A stretch of DNA of 18,595 nt from JAZNOL01 sp045580815 (GTDB taxonomy: Bacteria; Bacillota; Clostridia; RUG12999). The notes beneath the pieces were generated by a model, which saw only the letters and a program-made list of their open reading frames with translations, did no database searches and was not told where the DNA came from. Where the stretch lies: contig JAZNOL010000072.1 in assembly GCA_045580815.1 (NCBI GenBank), forward strand, positions 1 to 18,595. Reading direction: 5' to 3'. Position numbers and translations under genes: made by a program. Of the stretch, positions 1 to 8,380 are shown piece after piece. How positions within the stretch are numbered: position 1 is the first letter of the stretch; each line of letters opens with the position of its first letter.

Positions 1-424
1 TGCTGTCTTCTGTTTTTATTTCAGCATCTTCAACTGAAGAAGCATATGTTCTTGCAAGCATTGTTGCCGCTTGTTCTCGCGAAAGAAGAGCTTCAGCGTC
101 AAAAGTTGTTTCGCTTGTGCCGGTTGTTATGCCTGTCGCATAAGCTTTTAAAACTTCTGTATCATCTGTATCCGTAAAAGGATTTTCAAGTGCAGAAACA
201 ATTTCTGCATTTGCAAGAGCTTCATAAAGTTTTACGCTCAATGCCGCAAATTCACTGCGGTTAATAGGAGCAGAAACATCTGCATCTGCTAAAACTGCCG
301 GAATAAGGCCATAGCCCTCTGCTTTTTCAAGTTCCGGTTTTGCCCAATTTGAAGCACCTGTATAAGCAAATGCCGACACCGACGTTGCTACAGCAAGAGC
401 AAGTGTAAGTATTGTTTTTTTCAT
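1..424 (-). CDS. SLH-domain surface protein, N-terminal part (cut by window edge)
   Basis: Reading from the ATG at 424 gives 141 codons with no stop before the left edge, so only the N-terminal part is visible. It opens with a Sec signal peptide (MKKTILTLAL, hydrophobic core, likely cleavage after AFA at about residue 20). Two SLH-like segments follow. The first spans about residues 25-70, with NWAKPELEKA and INRSEFAAL. The second spans about 83-127, with FTDTDDTEVLKAYATGI and LLSREQAATMLART. SLH domains bind secondary cell-wall polymers, so the protein is probably anchored outside the cell. A plausible ribosome binding site (AAAGGAA) precedes the start. It is the last visible gene of the minus-strand series that begins with the sugar importer. 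The C-terminal domains, which would define its role, lie outside the window. Confidence 0.85.
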   Translation of the reverse strand, partial: MKKTILTLALAVATSVSAFAYTGASNWAKPELEKAEGYGLIPAVLADADVSAPINRSEFAALSVKLYEALANAEIVSALENPFTDTDDTEVLKAYATGITTGTSETTFDAEALLSREQAATMLARTYASSVEDAEIKTEDS

Positions 425-444
425 AGTTATGTTCCTTTCGTTAA

Positions 445-456
445 TATAACGTTATA
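445..456. repeat. 12-bp perfect palindrome upstream of the third SLH gene
   Basis: TATAACGTTATA is a perfect palindrome with no spacer, about 21 bases upstream of the start codon at 424 on the minus strand. It resembles a -10 element on either strand, or a small operator. I see no convincing -35 partner, so its role is unassigned. Confidence 0.4.
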
Positions 457-474
457 ATCAATATCATGGATTGT

Positions 475-504
475 GCGTGGTCGGCATAAAGCTGTCGACC
501 ACGC
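475..504 (-). other. Intercistronic stem-loop after the 911-residue SLH gene
   Basis: GCGTGGTCG (475-483) pairs perfectly with CGACCACGC (496-504) around a 12-nt loop. It sits 13 nt past the stop codon at 518 and upstream of the next SLH gene. On the minus-strand RNA no U-tract follows, so it is a poor classical terminator. It fits better as an mRNA-stabilising, processing or partial-termination hairpin that would lower expression of the gene at 424. Confidence 0.55.
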
Positions 505-517
505 TGATTGCTGACAA

Positions 518-3253
518 TTATTCTGTAACAGGACGATTGTTGATAACATAGATAGCAGTAATAGCCGCATATCTTGATGTCATCAAAAGCTCTGAACAAT
601 CCTTGCCGAATGTTGTGCTGGGTTTGATGTCTCCGAGAGTACCTGCTCTGAAAGTATCTTCTGTAGCATCATATACTATAATCGGAGTGCTTGCTTTTAT
701 ATCACGCATTTCAAAAACGTTTTCCGAACCGATTTCATCAACGCCCCATTTAAGGATTGTGCCTTCGATTTCAACTGCATGACCCGGAATAAAACGCTGT
801 TCTCTGTGGAGATGTTTCATACCTTTCCACCATGTAGTAGCATCTTCACGTGTTCCGTTTACAGAGTCGTGTGCCGCCCAGTCACTGCTTGCAGGGTCAA
901 TTCGTCCGCCCTTTTGTGTTTCAAAATCATAATGAGTTTCTATGATTGTAACACGACGGTTTGAGTCATACGCAAAACGTACCATATCACCTTTTGTCGG
1001 GATATAATCAGCTTTATAATCATCGGGAATATCAAATTCCTGAAGTGCTCCCTGTTTATAAACAGTCATGCGTTTAACTTTTTCACCGTCAGCAGTAACC
1101 GCCGGACGAACAGATTTAACCCAGTCATAGGTTGTGCTCAGAGCAAGTGCTGTTGCAGAATCTCTTGTTACAACAATGTTTGATGCTGTCTGAACGCCTG
1201 TTTTATAAATATCAACATTGTACTGATAGTCATCAATAAACATTGTCATTTTTTCCAGCTTATAATCGCTGTCTTTTGCATCCACGTCGCTTTCAGGCAC
1301 TTTGAATACAACAGAATCTGATTTACACGGTGTTGTTCTGCCAAACTGATTAGATGCTTTGATATAAGCAATTTCTTTATGGCTGTCTTTACCGTCATTT
1401 TCGATTTTCACAAGTTTTTTAACAAGTTTGAGAGTTCCGTCTGTTTTTTCGCCGTCTTTAAGTGTTTCAGGCAGGTCGATATAAGTAATTTTGCCTTCAT
1501 CATTAACACGGTAAACAATAACTTTGCCCTGATTTTCAATAAGCGAATTAACTGATGCAGCAGTTGCTTTTGTGTTTTCTATTCTTGCGTTGCTTGCAAG
1601 CTCTAAAATTTCAACTTTGCCTGCTGTTGTAAGCATTTTAAGCTGAATTGTACCCTGAATTGCGCCAACAGCTGCCGCTTTTATAAGATAACCGGGAATG
1701 TTTATTGTGTCAGCTGCTTTTGAAAAATAAGCGATTTTGCCGTATTTATTTGTTTTAAATACGCCGGTTGCATCATTTTCAATAAGATATTTTTTGTATG
1801 CACTTTCAAAGTATTTATACGGTGCACCATCTACGAAAATGAGTTTTTCTGAGTCATCCATCCCTGTAACGGTACCTTCAAAGTTACCTACGTTAACATA
1901 AATGATTGCGTGTTTTTCAGAAATTGCGGCATCAATAACACTTCCTGTTGTAATTGCAGAAAAATCGAGTTCTGTACCGTCTGTTGAATATATAGAAATA
2001 TATTCGTATTTGGGATTTGACAAATCAATAACAGTTTTCGGATCAATCGCATCAATAACTGTTTTTGTTCTGCTGTTTGCAACAGCAACTACTATTGTCT
2101 GATAATCTTCAATAAGGACAATATCGTAAACATTATCATCGTCATTGTCAACGAGTCTGATTTCACCATTTGTAATATCATATGCGGCATCAAGGTCGGT
2201 TTTTACGATACCACCGTTTCTGATAACTGTTGCCGATGAAGCAACGGCTTCGTCTTTTCTTGTACCTTCTTCTGTACGGTAAATAAGTTTTCCGTTTGCA
2301 AAATCAACATATTCTTCGTCTGTAATTTTAAACTCTTTGGTGTTTTTGGGTTCTGCATAAACAAGAGTTCTTACATCGTCATTGTCTTTTGAATAATAAG
2401 CTTTCACACGATAACCAAGGATAGACAGTGCATCAACCTTGCCTCTTTCGTAAACAACTCCACCAACGATACATTTGTTTATGGGCACTTCTTTATCTAC
2501 AAGTGTCACACCGTGAGCCGCCTGAACAATGCCTGTCACACTGTAAATATCACGATATTTTGAAAGCAGTGTTTCAGCATTTTCGTTTGTATATGATGTT
2601 TCATCACCGAAGCTTACTGCTTCAAGCAGCTTTGTGTTGATTGCGTTATAAAGCAAATCTGCCATTGTTTTGTTTGTAACTTTTTCTGTCATTGTTACGC
2701 CACGGAGAAGACCAATCTGATTTGCTATTGACAGATAACCGTACGGAAATCCACCGCTGTTTTCAGCATAATCACGGTATCCGAGCATACAAACAAGCAT
2801 TTTAACAGCTTCGTTGAAAGTGATCGTATTATAAGGATTGAACAATCTGTCTTCGGGCATTGTAAGTACTTGCATATTAACAAGCATATTTACTGTGTAT
2901 GCCGCCCAATGATCGTCTGTCACGTCTTTATAATAAACCTTGTCCGCTTCAAATGTGGGGTTTACACTTATCATTTTTCCGGCAATACCGGCAAAATCAA
3001 CTCTTGAAATCTCTTTTGCATGGTCAATTGCTCCGTAAGAGTCAAGATTCATTATTTCAAGTGCAACAAGCAACTTTTCTTTTGCTGAAATCTGTGTTTC
3101 TTCTGCTGCTGATTCAACAACTACATCTTCTGCAACAACTGTTTCTGTCACTGCAACCTCTGTTTCAGCAGCAACTGTATCCTGTGCAAGAGCCACAAAC
3201 TGTGTCATAAGCATTGAAACAGCAAGAACCAATAAAAGTATTCTTTTTTTCAT
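518..3253 (-). CDS. Large SLH-domain surface protein, 911 residues
   Basis: The start at 3253 is preceded by a good ribosome binding site (AAGGGAGAA). The protein begins with a Sec signal peptide (MKKRILLLVLAVSMLMTQ, cleavage near ALAQ at about 24), then an Ala/Glu/Thr/Val-rich linker to about residue 55. About residues 56-98, 107-160 and 168-210 form three degenerate SLH repeats. The clearest pieces are ISRVDFAGIAGKM in the first and ITFNEAVKMLVCMLGY in the second, where the usual TRAE is changed to TFNE. The remaining roughly 700 residues are rich in beta strand and contain no motif I can assign. They probably form repeated extracellular beta domains. It lies 31 bp downstream of another SLH gene and downstream of a glycoside hydrolase and sugar importer. 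Inferred role: wall-associated scaffold or glycan-binding protein. No catalytic residues are recognised. Confidence 0.85.
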   Translation of the reverse strand: MKKRILLLVLAVSMLMTQFVALAQDTVAAETEVAVTETVVAEDVVVESAAEETQISAKEKLLVALEIMNLDSYGAIDHAKEISRVDFAGIAGKMISVNPTFEADKVYYKDVTDDHWAAYTVNMLVNMQVLTMPEDRLFNPYNTITFNEAVKMLVCMLGYRDYAENSGGFPYGYLSIANQIGLLRGVTMTEKVTNKTMADLLYNAINTKLLEAVSFGDETSYTNENAETLLSKYRDIYSVTGIVQAAHGVTLVDKEVPINKCIVGGVVYERGKVDALSILGYRVKAYYSKDNDDVRTLVYAEPKNTKEFKITDEEYVDFANGKLIYRTEEGTRKDEAVASSATVIRNGGIVKTDLDAAYDITNGEIRLVDNDDDNVYDIVLIEDYQTIVVAVANSRTKTVIDAIDPKTVIDLSNPKYEYISIYSTDGTELDFSAITTGSVIDAAISEKHAIIYVNVGNFEGTVTGMDDSEKLIFVDGAPYKYFESAYKKYLIENDATGVFKTNKYGKIAYFSKAADTINIPGYLIKAAAVGAIQGTIQLKMLTTAGKVEILELASNARIENTKATAASVNSLIENQGKVIVYRVNDEGKITYIDLPETLKDGEKTDGTLKLVKKLVKIENDGKDSHKEIAYIKASNQFGRTTPCKSDSVVFKVPESDVDAKDSDYKLEKMTMFIDDYQYNVDIYKTGVQTASNIVVTRDSATALALSTTYDWVKSVRPAVTADGEKVKRMTVYKQGALQEFDIPDDYKADYIPTKGDMVRFAYDSNRRVTIIETHYDFETQKGGRIDPASSDWAAHDSVNGTREDATTWWKGMKHLHREQRFIPGHAVEIEGTILKWGVDEIGSENVFEMRDIKASTPIIVYDATEDTFRAGTLGDIKPSTTFGKDCSELLMTSRYAAITAIYVINNRPVTE

Positions 3254-3283
3254 TTTCTATTCTCCCTTCTCTTAGCGAAGCAA

Positions 3284-4882
3284 TTATTTTATCACCGAAT
3301 AAATAACCATCGCTGCTTCTGCACGGTTTGCAGGATTTACGGGATTAAAGTTTCCGTTTTCATCACCTTTCATGATGCCTGCATATTTAAGTGCATAAAC
3401 ATTATCTGATGCATAACCGGCAATATCTGCATTGTCTGCAAACTCAACAGTTGATTTTTCAACCGGTGCTTTGCCAATAACTTCAAGCGCTCTGTATATC
3501 ATAACTGCCATATCCTGACGTGTTATATAATCGCTGCCGCCGAAAAGGTTTTCACTGATACCGTTTACAACGCCGGCACCGTACGCTGCTTTGATGTATT
3601 TGTAATCCCAATCGGTTGCACGGACATCATCAAAGCTGAAAGATCTGTCTCCGCCTGCAATTCCAAGCGAAAGAACAAGCATTTTTACAAATTCACTTCT
3701 TGTAACTTTATCCTGAGGATAGAATTTTCCGTCTTCTTTACCTGATACAATACCTTTGTTTGCAAGACCCTCGATGCTTTCTTTTGCCCACTGATATGAG
3801 CCAAGGTCTTCAAATACGCCATTGTCTGTAATAGGTGTTACGGGTGATATGATAGCCGGATTTGATGCATATGAAACATTTCCGCCGCCAAGAGAGCTTC
3901 CGCCACCGCCACCACCGCCAAAGCCGCCGGTGAATCCGCTGCCGTATTCTTCATAAAGCTCTTCAAATTTTTCTGCTATTTTTCCAACACTTGCAAAATC
4001 GCCGCTGATGTGTTTGTAAACTTCATCACTTACCTTTGAAGTGTCAATGCCGATTCTGTCTTCATGTGCTTCAAGAACAGCCTGAACATTGCCGTAACCG
4101 TTAGGATCAGCAACAACAGCAAGTATCATTGCATCTGTAAGTTTATCTGTGAAATCTTTGTAGTCTTCAAAGGTTTCGCCGCTTACCAGCTCGGTTGCCG
4201 CTTTCTGATGTTCTTCTGTAAACATCTCTTCTGTGAAAACATCATTGTTTTTAAGTTTAAGTATACCGAGCGTGCCTTCAAATGCAAAAGCATTTTCAAC
4301 TTCTTCATTTTCAATAGCCGCCATCACCATAAACTGAGCAAGCTGCTGTTTTGTTGTGTCAACATCGTCTTTATCAAGTGTGCCTGCTTCTTCAACAAAT
4401 TCTGCAATTCTGTCATAATCAGGCTCTGATGTCATATTTGAATCATAAAGGCCCAACGCATAACGCTCATTTTTAAGTGTTGTTACAACATCGGGTAAAG
4501 TGTTGACATTGCCGATTGCTGTTTTTGTTGCATCCTCGTCTGCAAAAACAAGGTCAACAGCTGTTGATTCTGTTGCCGTTGCGGCCGTTACTTCAAACAG
4601 CTCTGCCCCATCCATTTTAAAGGTTGCAGTAAATTTGCCGTCCGCACCGCTTTTTATCATATCCTGATAACCGAGTGTTGAGAAAAATTCATCTTCCGCA
4701 ACATCCTTTACACTTACTGTAACAAGCACATTTGCATTTGTTTCGGTTGTTGTACCGCTTACAACAACTTCACCTGTGCTTGCGGTTGTTTTCGGCTCAT
4801 CTAAAGTAATCTGTGCACCAACCGGCATTGAAACCGCCAGAGCAAGTGCCAATATTTTTGCTGATTTTGTAAAGTTTGCCAT
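3284..4882 (-). CDS. SLH-domain surface protein with C-terminal SLH triplet, 532 residues
   Basis: I chose the ATG at 4882 because the SD sequence AAGGAGGGG lies 6 nt upstream and a signal peptide follows (MANFTKSAKILALALAVSMP, cleavage near GAQ at about 24). An in-frame ATG at 5011 would instead read through the end of the upstream gene. About residues 30-115 look like an Ig- or carboxypeptidase-regulatory-like beta domain. About 120-315 is acidic and helical, with no family recognised. A glycine-rich linker occupies 315-335. Three SLH repeats fill about 356-410, 415-470 and 478-532, marked by TRSE, TRQD and NRAE. The protein should be exported and held to the wall through the C-terminal SLH domains. 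This is the opposite arrangement to the next gene, whose SLH repeats are N-terminal. Its SD overlaps the stop codon of the glycoside hydrolase gene, which suggests coupled translation. Confidence 0.88.
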   Translation of the reverse strand: MANFTKSAKILALALAVSMPVGAQITLDEPKTTASTGEVVVSGTTTETNANVLVTVSVKDVAEDEFFSTLGYQDMIKSGADGKFTATFKMDGAELFEVTAATATESTAVDLVFADEDATKTAIGNVNTLPDVVTTLKNERYALGLYDSNMTSEPDYDRIAEFVEEAGTLDKDDVDTTKQQLAQFMVMAAIENEEVENAFAFEGTLGILKLKNNDVFTEEMFTEEHQKAATELVSGETFEDYKDFTDKLTDAMILAVVADPNGYGNVQAVLEAHEDRIGIDTSKVSDEVYKHISGDFASVGKIAEKFEELYEEYGSGFTGGFGGGGGGGSSLGGGNVSYASNPAIISPVTPITDNGVFEDLGSYQWAKESIEGLANKGIVSGKEDGKFYPQDKVTRSEFVKMLVLSLGIAGGDRSFSFDDVRATDWDYKYIKAAYGAGVVNGISENLFGGSDYITRQDMAVMIYRALEVIGKAPVEKSTVEFADNADIAGYASDNVYALKYAGIMKGDENGNFNPVNPANRAEAAMVIYSVIK

Positions 4883-4888
4883 TATTAA

Positions 4889-4897
4889 CCCCTCCTT
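4889..4897 (-). promoter_or_regulatory. Shine-Dalgarno overlapping the upstream stop codon
   Basis: AAGGAGGGG on the minus strand overlaps the TAA that ends the glycoside hydrolase gene (4898-4896) and lies 6 nt before the ATG at 4882. It fixes the start of the 532-residue SLH gene and suggests that ribosomes ending the upstream gene re-initiate here. Confidence 0.8.
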
Positions 4898-7800
4898 ATT
4901 TATCTGCCAGATACATATCCGAGAAATAGCTTGTGTTTTTATATGTACCGATTGCACCGAGAACCTGTGAATATTCCATATAAGAGTTTCTGCCAAGACC
5001 GTCGTCTTCATTTATAAGGAATGCAAATCTCGGTTTATAGCCCGGTCCTACACCGGATGTATCGTTAAGAGCTTCTTCCCAGGGAATAGCCATTTCATAA
5101 TATGTTTTGTTATTCTTACGAACAATCTGCAAATCAACATTTTCTACAAATCCCACCGGATTGTCGCCATCGTTTGTAAGGTGACGGTACATCTGAGGAC
5201 CTTCGCTTGTGAGAGCAATGGTAAGCTCGCTGTATGTGCTGGGCGTACCCTGGTCAGAAAGACCTATCTGTATGCTGTCTCCGTCCCAGATTCTGTCACC
5301 GGTATGTTTGTTTACAAAAATATCGTCGGTTGTTTCAATAAAGAAATATATATTTTCTTCGTCGTAGAGTGCTGTTGCCTTACCGCTGAGGTCGTTATCA
5401 CCCTTATGTGCGGTATCAGGTGTAAGCAATTCCACATTTTCACCGTTTTCGCCAGCATTTATATCAAACCATGTTTCACTGCTGTATTCACCAGGCGAAG
5501 CAACAGCATCAATTGTGGGTTTGTTATAAGCATATGGTACTGTTGTAAAGAACATTGAATGTTCTTTTTTGAAGGTTTCGCCTCCCGAAAGATTAAGTTC
5601 AACGTTAAAATCACGCATCTCTTTTGTAACAATTTCAGGCATAAAAATTCTGAAATTCTTTGTTTCCTGTGGTTTCAGCTCAGAAATTGTAATTGCAGGA
5701 AGATATTTCTTCACTTCTTCCGGCTCGTTGATTTTAAGAACCCCGTCAACAGCCGCACTATTTTTGTTATTTCTTACGGAAATGTTCATTTCCCAACGGT
5801 TAAGTGTGTGTGGGTCGTTCATTTTATGCTCTTCGGTAATGGTAATCATTTCTTCGTTATTGATTTTTACATTTCCGAGATAAACAACCTTATCGCCATC
5901 AAGAACTTCAAATTTAACTCCTTTGTTAAAGAAGCGGAGTTCCGGAGTTGCAACAACATATGTTGCTGTGTTGCCTGCAAAACCGTTATTTTCAGCAACT
6001 TCAAAATCACATTCATTTATGGGAACAATTTTTGCATTACCTGCATCAGGAACAGTAATTTCAATTTTAATTGAATCTTTGACTGTGCCTGCGATTGTGT
6101 TTGCACTTATTTTAATTGTAGAATCAGCTTCTTTAAATTCTGTGAAATTACCGATAAGATATACAGGTCTGTCTGTAAGTGTAAAGCTGAATACTCCGTC
6201 TTTTGCAACGATTGTTCTTTCGTTGCCGTACATATCAATAATGGTTGCTTCGTCAACTCCCAGGTCAATGCCGAAATCGCGACGGTCGTCGCTTGTCCAG
6301 AGCGCTACCATTGTGTTGCCTTTTTCATCTACCTGACCTTTGGGTGTATATTTATATGCATAAACACGGTTGGTAAGCTCAGCTTTTCCTGATTCGGTCA
6401 AAGCAGAATCAAACTGCCAGTCGCAAAGCAATGCGTTAACGTTTGCTACCGAAAGGTATGCAGGTTGTGCCGCATAAGGTGTGGGACTCCACGGCGAATC
6501 AAGTGTGCCGTATGTGGTTTCGCCCCAGTTCGGGTTATAACCGCCGTCAAGAAATTCATAGAAATAAATTCTGTCAAAACGTTCTTCAATTGCATCATTC
6601 TGCAAAATTGCACGTGCAATGTAATAAGCTTTATCTTCGCTTGTTATCGGGTTATCCACACCCTGATGCCAGCCTGTTTCTGTACACCAGATTTCTTTTT
6701 CTCCGCCGCCGTATTTTGCCATCAGCTCTCTTACTGTACCTATTGAAGACATCTGACCGCCTTCCTCAAAGCTACGGCTGTGATAATAAGGATGGTAAGT
6801 TACAACATCCATATAATCAAGGGCACCTGCGGCAAACCAGCGTTCCATCATAGCCAGGTCAAGACCACCGCTGTCGATACCGAGAACTTTTACTTCAGGA
6901 TTGCCACGTTTTGTACCTGTGTACATAGCCTTCATCATGTTTGCATAGTCTTCCGGAGTACCTGTGGGGAAATGGAGGTTCCACTCGTTGTGAGCTTCAA
7001 CCGCCAGGTTTGCACCTTTCATATGATTGGTAAGCCATGCACTGAAGTTTTCATAACCTTTAAGCTGTTCCTCTGATTTGAGAGGCTCTTTTGCTTCATG
7101 ATACGGAGAACCGTCACTGTAAATGTGACATGGCATATAATCAAGACCGTACTGACGGCACAAATCAACCGCCAGCTGTGTTGTTTCACGCATTTTATAC
7201 TGACCGGCTGAATGTTCGTTATCTACCCAACGGATTGCTTCACGAAGTGAGCTGTAACCTGCTTTTTTTGCAAGCTCTACAATCGCATAAGGGTCGTACG
7301 GGAATACGTCCGCTGTTTCGATATGGATATTTGTACATGCACGGTAGTTTGTTTCTCTTGCTTCACGGCTGCGTGAGCATTTTACTGTTGCTTCGCCTTT
7401 AATTCCTTCTGCCGAATAAATAACCGTCAGTGTGTGTGGTCCGAAAGGCATATCGGTGAAAGAAAAACCGTGGGTTTTTGTTTCGTTTGCTTTAATAGAA
7501 AATTCTTCTGTTTTTTCGCCTACGATTCTTTCATTTTCATCTTTAATGATATATTTTGCTTCAAGTGTGTAATCTTTTGCAAATCTGTTGGTAACTGTTG
7601 AGGTGAATTTCATCTCTTCGTCTTCAAAGAAGATGTTACCGTAATTTTCGCTTTTAATCTCTATTTTAAAGGGATTTTTTGTTTCGAGCTTTCTTACTCT
7701 TATTGCACCGATTATAATATCGTGTGTACTACCAACACCGGGGTATGTATTTGCATAATATTGGTTGTAGTTTTTGCCGAACATACTTTTATATTCGCCG

Positions 7801-8336
7801 GTAAATTTATTGTTTCTGTCATGAATACGAGAAGAAACTTTAAAATCCACAAGGTCAAAGTTGTCATCACACTTTGCATCCTGTAAAAGGAATGTTTTTG
7901 TTCTCCATTCATGAATCGGGTTGTTCCATCTTCCTTTAGGACCGACGCTTGTCATTTCCCATCCGGCAAATCTGTTGGGCTGTTCCAATGAAGAATAAGC
8001 AAGGGCAAACGCCGCCTGACCTTCATCATAATAGTCAACCTCAACCTCAAAACAGGTGCCGTCTTTTAAGTCATAAGCAAATGCCGAGGCAATATCACAG
8101 TTGATTGTTGACGCAGGAGCTTTGTCGTCGTTTGGTATTGTCCGGTTGTCGTCACCTTTTAAAACCCAGCCTTTTCTGCCGTCACGTTCTGCTATAATCG
8201 GGTCTCTGCCGTCACCCATTGTAACTTCCATACCAATTGTAACCGCTTTTGTATCGGTAAGATTGGCATATATAAGGTTTTCATCAAGTTCTTCGGCAAA
8301 CACCGCCGGCATTGCCATAAGAGAAACCAGACCCAT
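4896..8336 (-). CDS. Secreted clan GH-A glycoside hydrolase (GH39-like) with CBM9-like C-terminus; start codon region damaged
   Basis: The open frame from ATG 8336 encodes 1146 residues. About 15-225 and 226-325 look like beta-sandwich domains. About 330-635 is a TIM barrel with both clan GH-A landmarks: EAHNEWN, with Asn450-Glu451 as the likely acid/base pair, and IWCTETGWH, with Glu553 as the likely nucleophile. About 640-735 resembles the beta domain that often follows such barrels. About 938-1146 is a CBM9-like carbohydrate-binding domain (YDEENIYFFIETTDD, WDGDSIQIGL, YYEMAIPWEE). It probably cleaves a plant or microbial polysaccharide outside the cell, but the exact GH family and substrate are not certain. 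The annotated ATG has no ribosome binding site, and only the end of a signal peptide (MGLVSLMAMPAVFAEE) remains. The expected start at 8366 has an SD but is followed at once by TAA. Expression and export may therefore be reduced or absent. Confidence 0.85.
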   Translation of the reverse strand: MGLVSLMAMPAVFAEELDENLIYANLTDTKAVTIGMEVTMGDGRDPIIAERDGRKGWVLKGDDNRTIPNDDKAPASTINCDIASAFAYDLKDGTCFEVEVDYYDEGQAAFALAYSSLEQPNRFAGWEMTSVGPKGRWNNPIHEWRTKTFLLQDAKCDDNFDLVDFKVSSRIHDRNNKFTGEYKSMFGKNYNQYYANTYPGVGSTHDIIIGAIRVRKLETKNPFKIEIKSENYGNIFFEDEEMKFTSTVTNRFAKDYTLEAKYIIKDENERIVGEKTEEFSIKANETKTHGFSFTDMPFGPHTLTVIYSAEGIKGEATVKCSRSREARETNYRACTNIHIETADVFPYDPYAIVELAKKAGYSSLREAIRWVDNEHSAGQYKMRETTQLAVDLCRQYGLDYMPCHIYSDGSPYHEAKEPLKSEEQLKGYENFSAWLTNHMKGANLAVEAHNEWNLHFPTGTPEDYANMMKAMYTGTKRGNPEVKVLGIDSGGLDLAMMERWFAAGALDYMDVVTYHPYYHSRSFEEGGQMSSIGTVRELMAKYGGGEKEIWCTETGWHQGVDNPITSEDKAYYIARAILQNDAIEERFDRIYFYEFLDGGYNPNWGETTYGTLDSPWSPTPYAAQPAYLSVANVNALLCDWQFDSALTESGKAELTNRVYAYKYTPKGQVDEKGNTMVALWTSDDRRDFGIDLGVDEATIIDMYGNERTIVAKDGVFSFTLTDRPVYLIGNFTEFKEADSTIKISANTIAGTVKDSIKIEITVPDAGNAKIVPINECDFEVAENNGFAGNTATYVVATPELRFFNKGVKFEVLDGDKVVYLGNVKINNEEMITITEEHKMNDPHTLNRWEMNISVRNNKNSAAVDGVLKINEPEEVKKYLPAITISELKPQETKNFRIFMPEIVTKEMRDFNVELNLSGGETFKKEHSMFFTTVPYAYNKPTIDAVASPGEYSSETWFDINAGENGENVELLTPDTAHKGDNDLSGKATALYDEENIYFFIETTDDIFVNKHTGDRIWDGDSIQIGLSDQGTPSTYSELTIALTSEGPQMYRHLTNDGDNPVGFVENVDLQIVRKNNKTYYEMAIPWEEALNDTSGVGPGYKPRFAFLINEDDGLGRNSYMEYSQVLGAIGTYKNTSYFSDMYLADK

Positions 8337-8360
8337 ACAAAGTAATTTTTTAATTGCTTT

Positions 8361-8366
8361 TTACAT
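8361..8366 (-). other. Start codon followed directly by TAA (nonsense codon 2) in the glycoside hydrolase gene
   Basis: On the minus strand, ATG at 8366-8364 is followed by TAA at 8363-8361 and then AAA GCA ATT AAA AAA TTA CTT TGT, in frame with the ATG at 8336. If TAA were AAA, the protein would begin MKKAIKKLLC and run straight into MGLVSLMAMPAVFA, a textbook signal peptide. The SD AAGGTGA (8380-8374) sits 7 nt before this ATG. One base change at 8363 explains the whole pattern. Confidence 0.8.
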
Positions 8367-8373
8367 TTATGTA

Positions 8374-8380
8374 TCACCTT
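8374..8380 (-). promoter_or_regulatory. Shine-Dalgarno for the glycoside hydrolase gene, overlapping the permease stop
   Basis: AAGGTGA on the minus strand overlaps the TAA of the upstream permease (8381-8379) and lies 7 nt from ATG 8366, but 37 nt from ATG 8336. It therefore points to 8366 as the original start of the glycoside hydrolase gene. Confidence 0.75.

Noticed and set aside
3885..3945. GC-rich repetitive stretch, possibly a tandem repeat element
   Set aside because: It simply encodes the glycine-rich linker before the SLH domains and is in frame.
4883..5011. Longer start for the 532-residue SLH protein at ATG 5011
   Set aside because: The extra 43 residues read through the end of the glycoside hydrolase gene, show no signal peptide, and the strong SD lies just before ATG 4882.
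5559..6074. Plus-strand open frame of 171 codons inside the glycoside hydrolase gene
   Set aside because: It is antisense to a clear coding region, has a low-complexity Phe/Asn/Cys-rich translation and no recognisable domain or promoter.
8361..8363. TAA read as a sense codon (alternative genetic code)
   Set aside because: Several genes here end in TAA at the expected family length, with the next gene or terminator directly after, so TAA is a normal stop in this organism.
8192..8377. Alternative frame starting with GTG 8377 over the hydrolase start region
   Set aside because: Its product looks non-protein-like and the hydrolase frame is continuous with ATG 8366 apart from one stop, so a frameshift is not needed.
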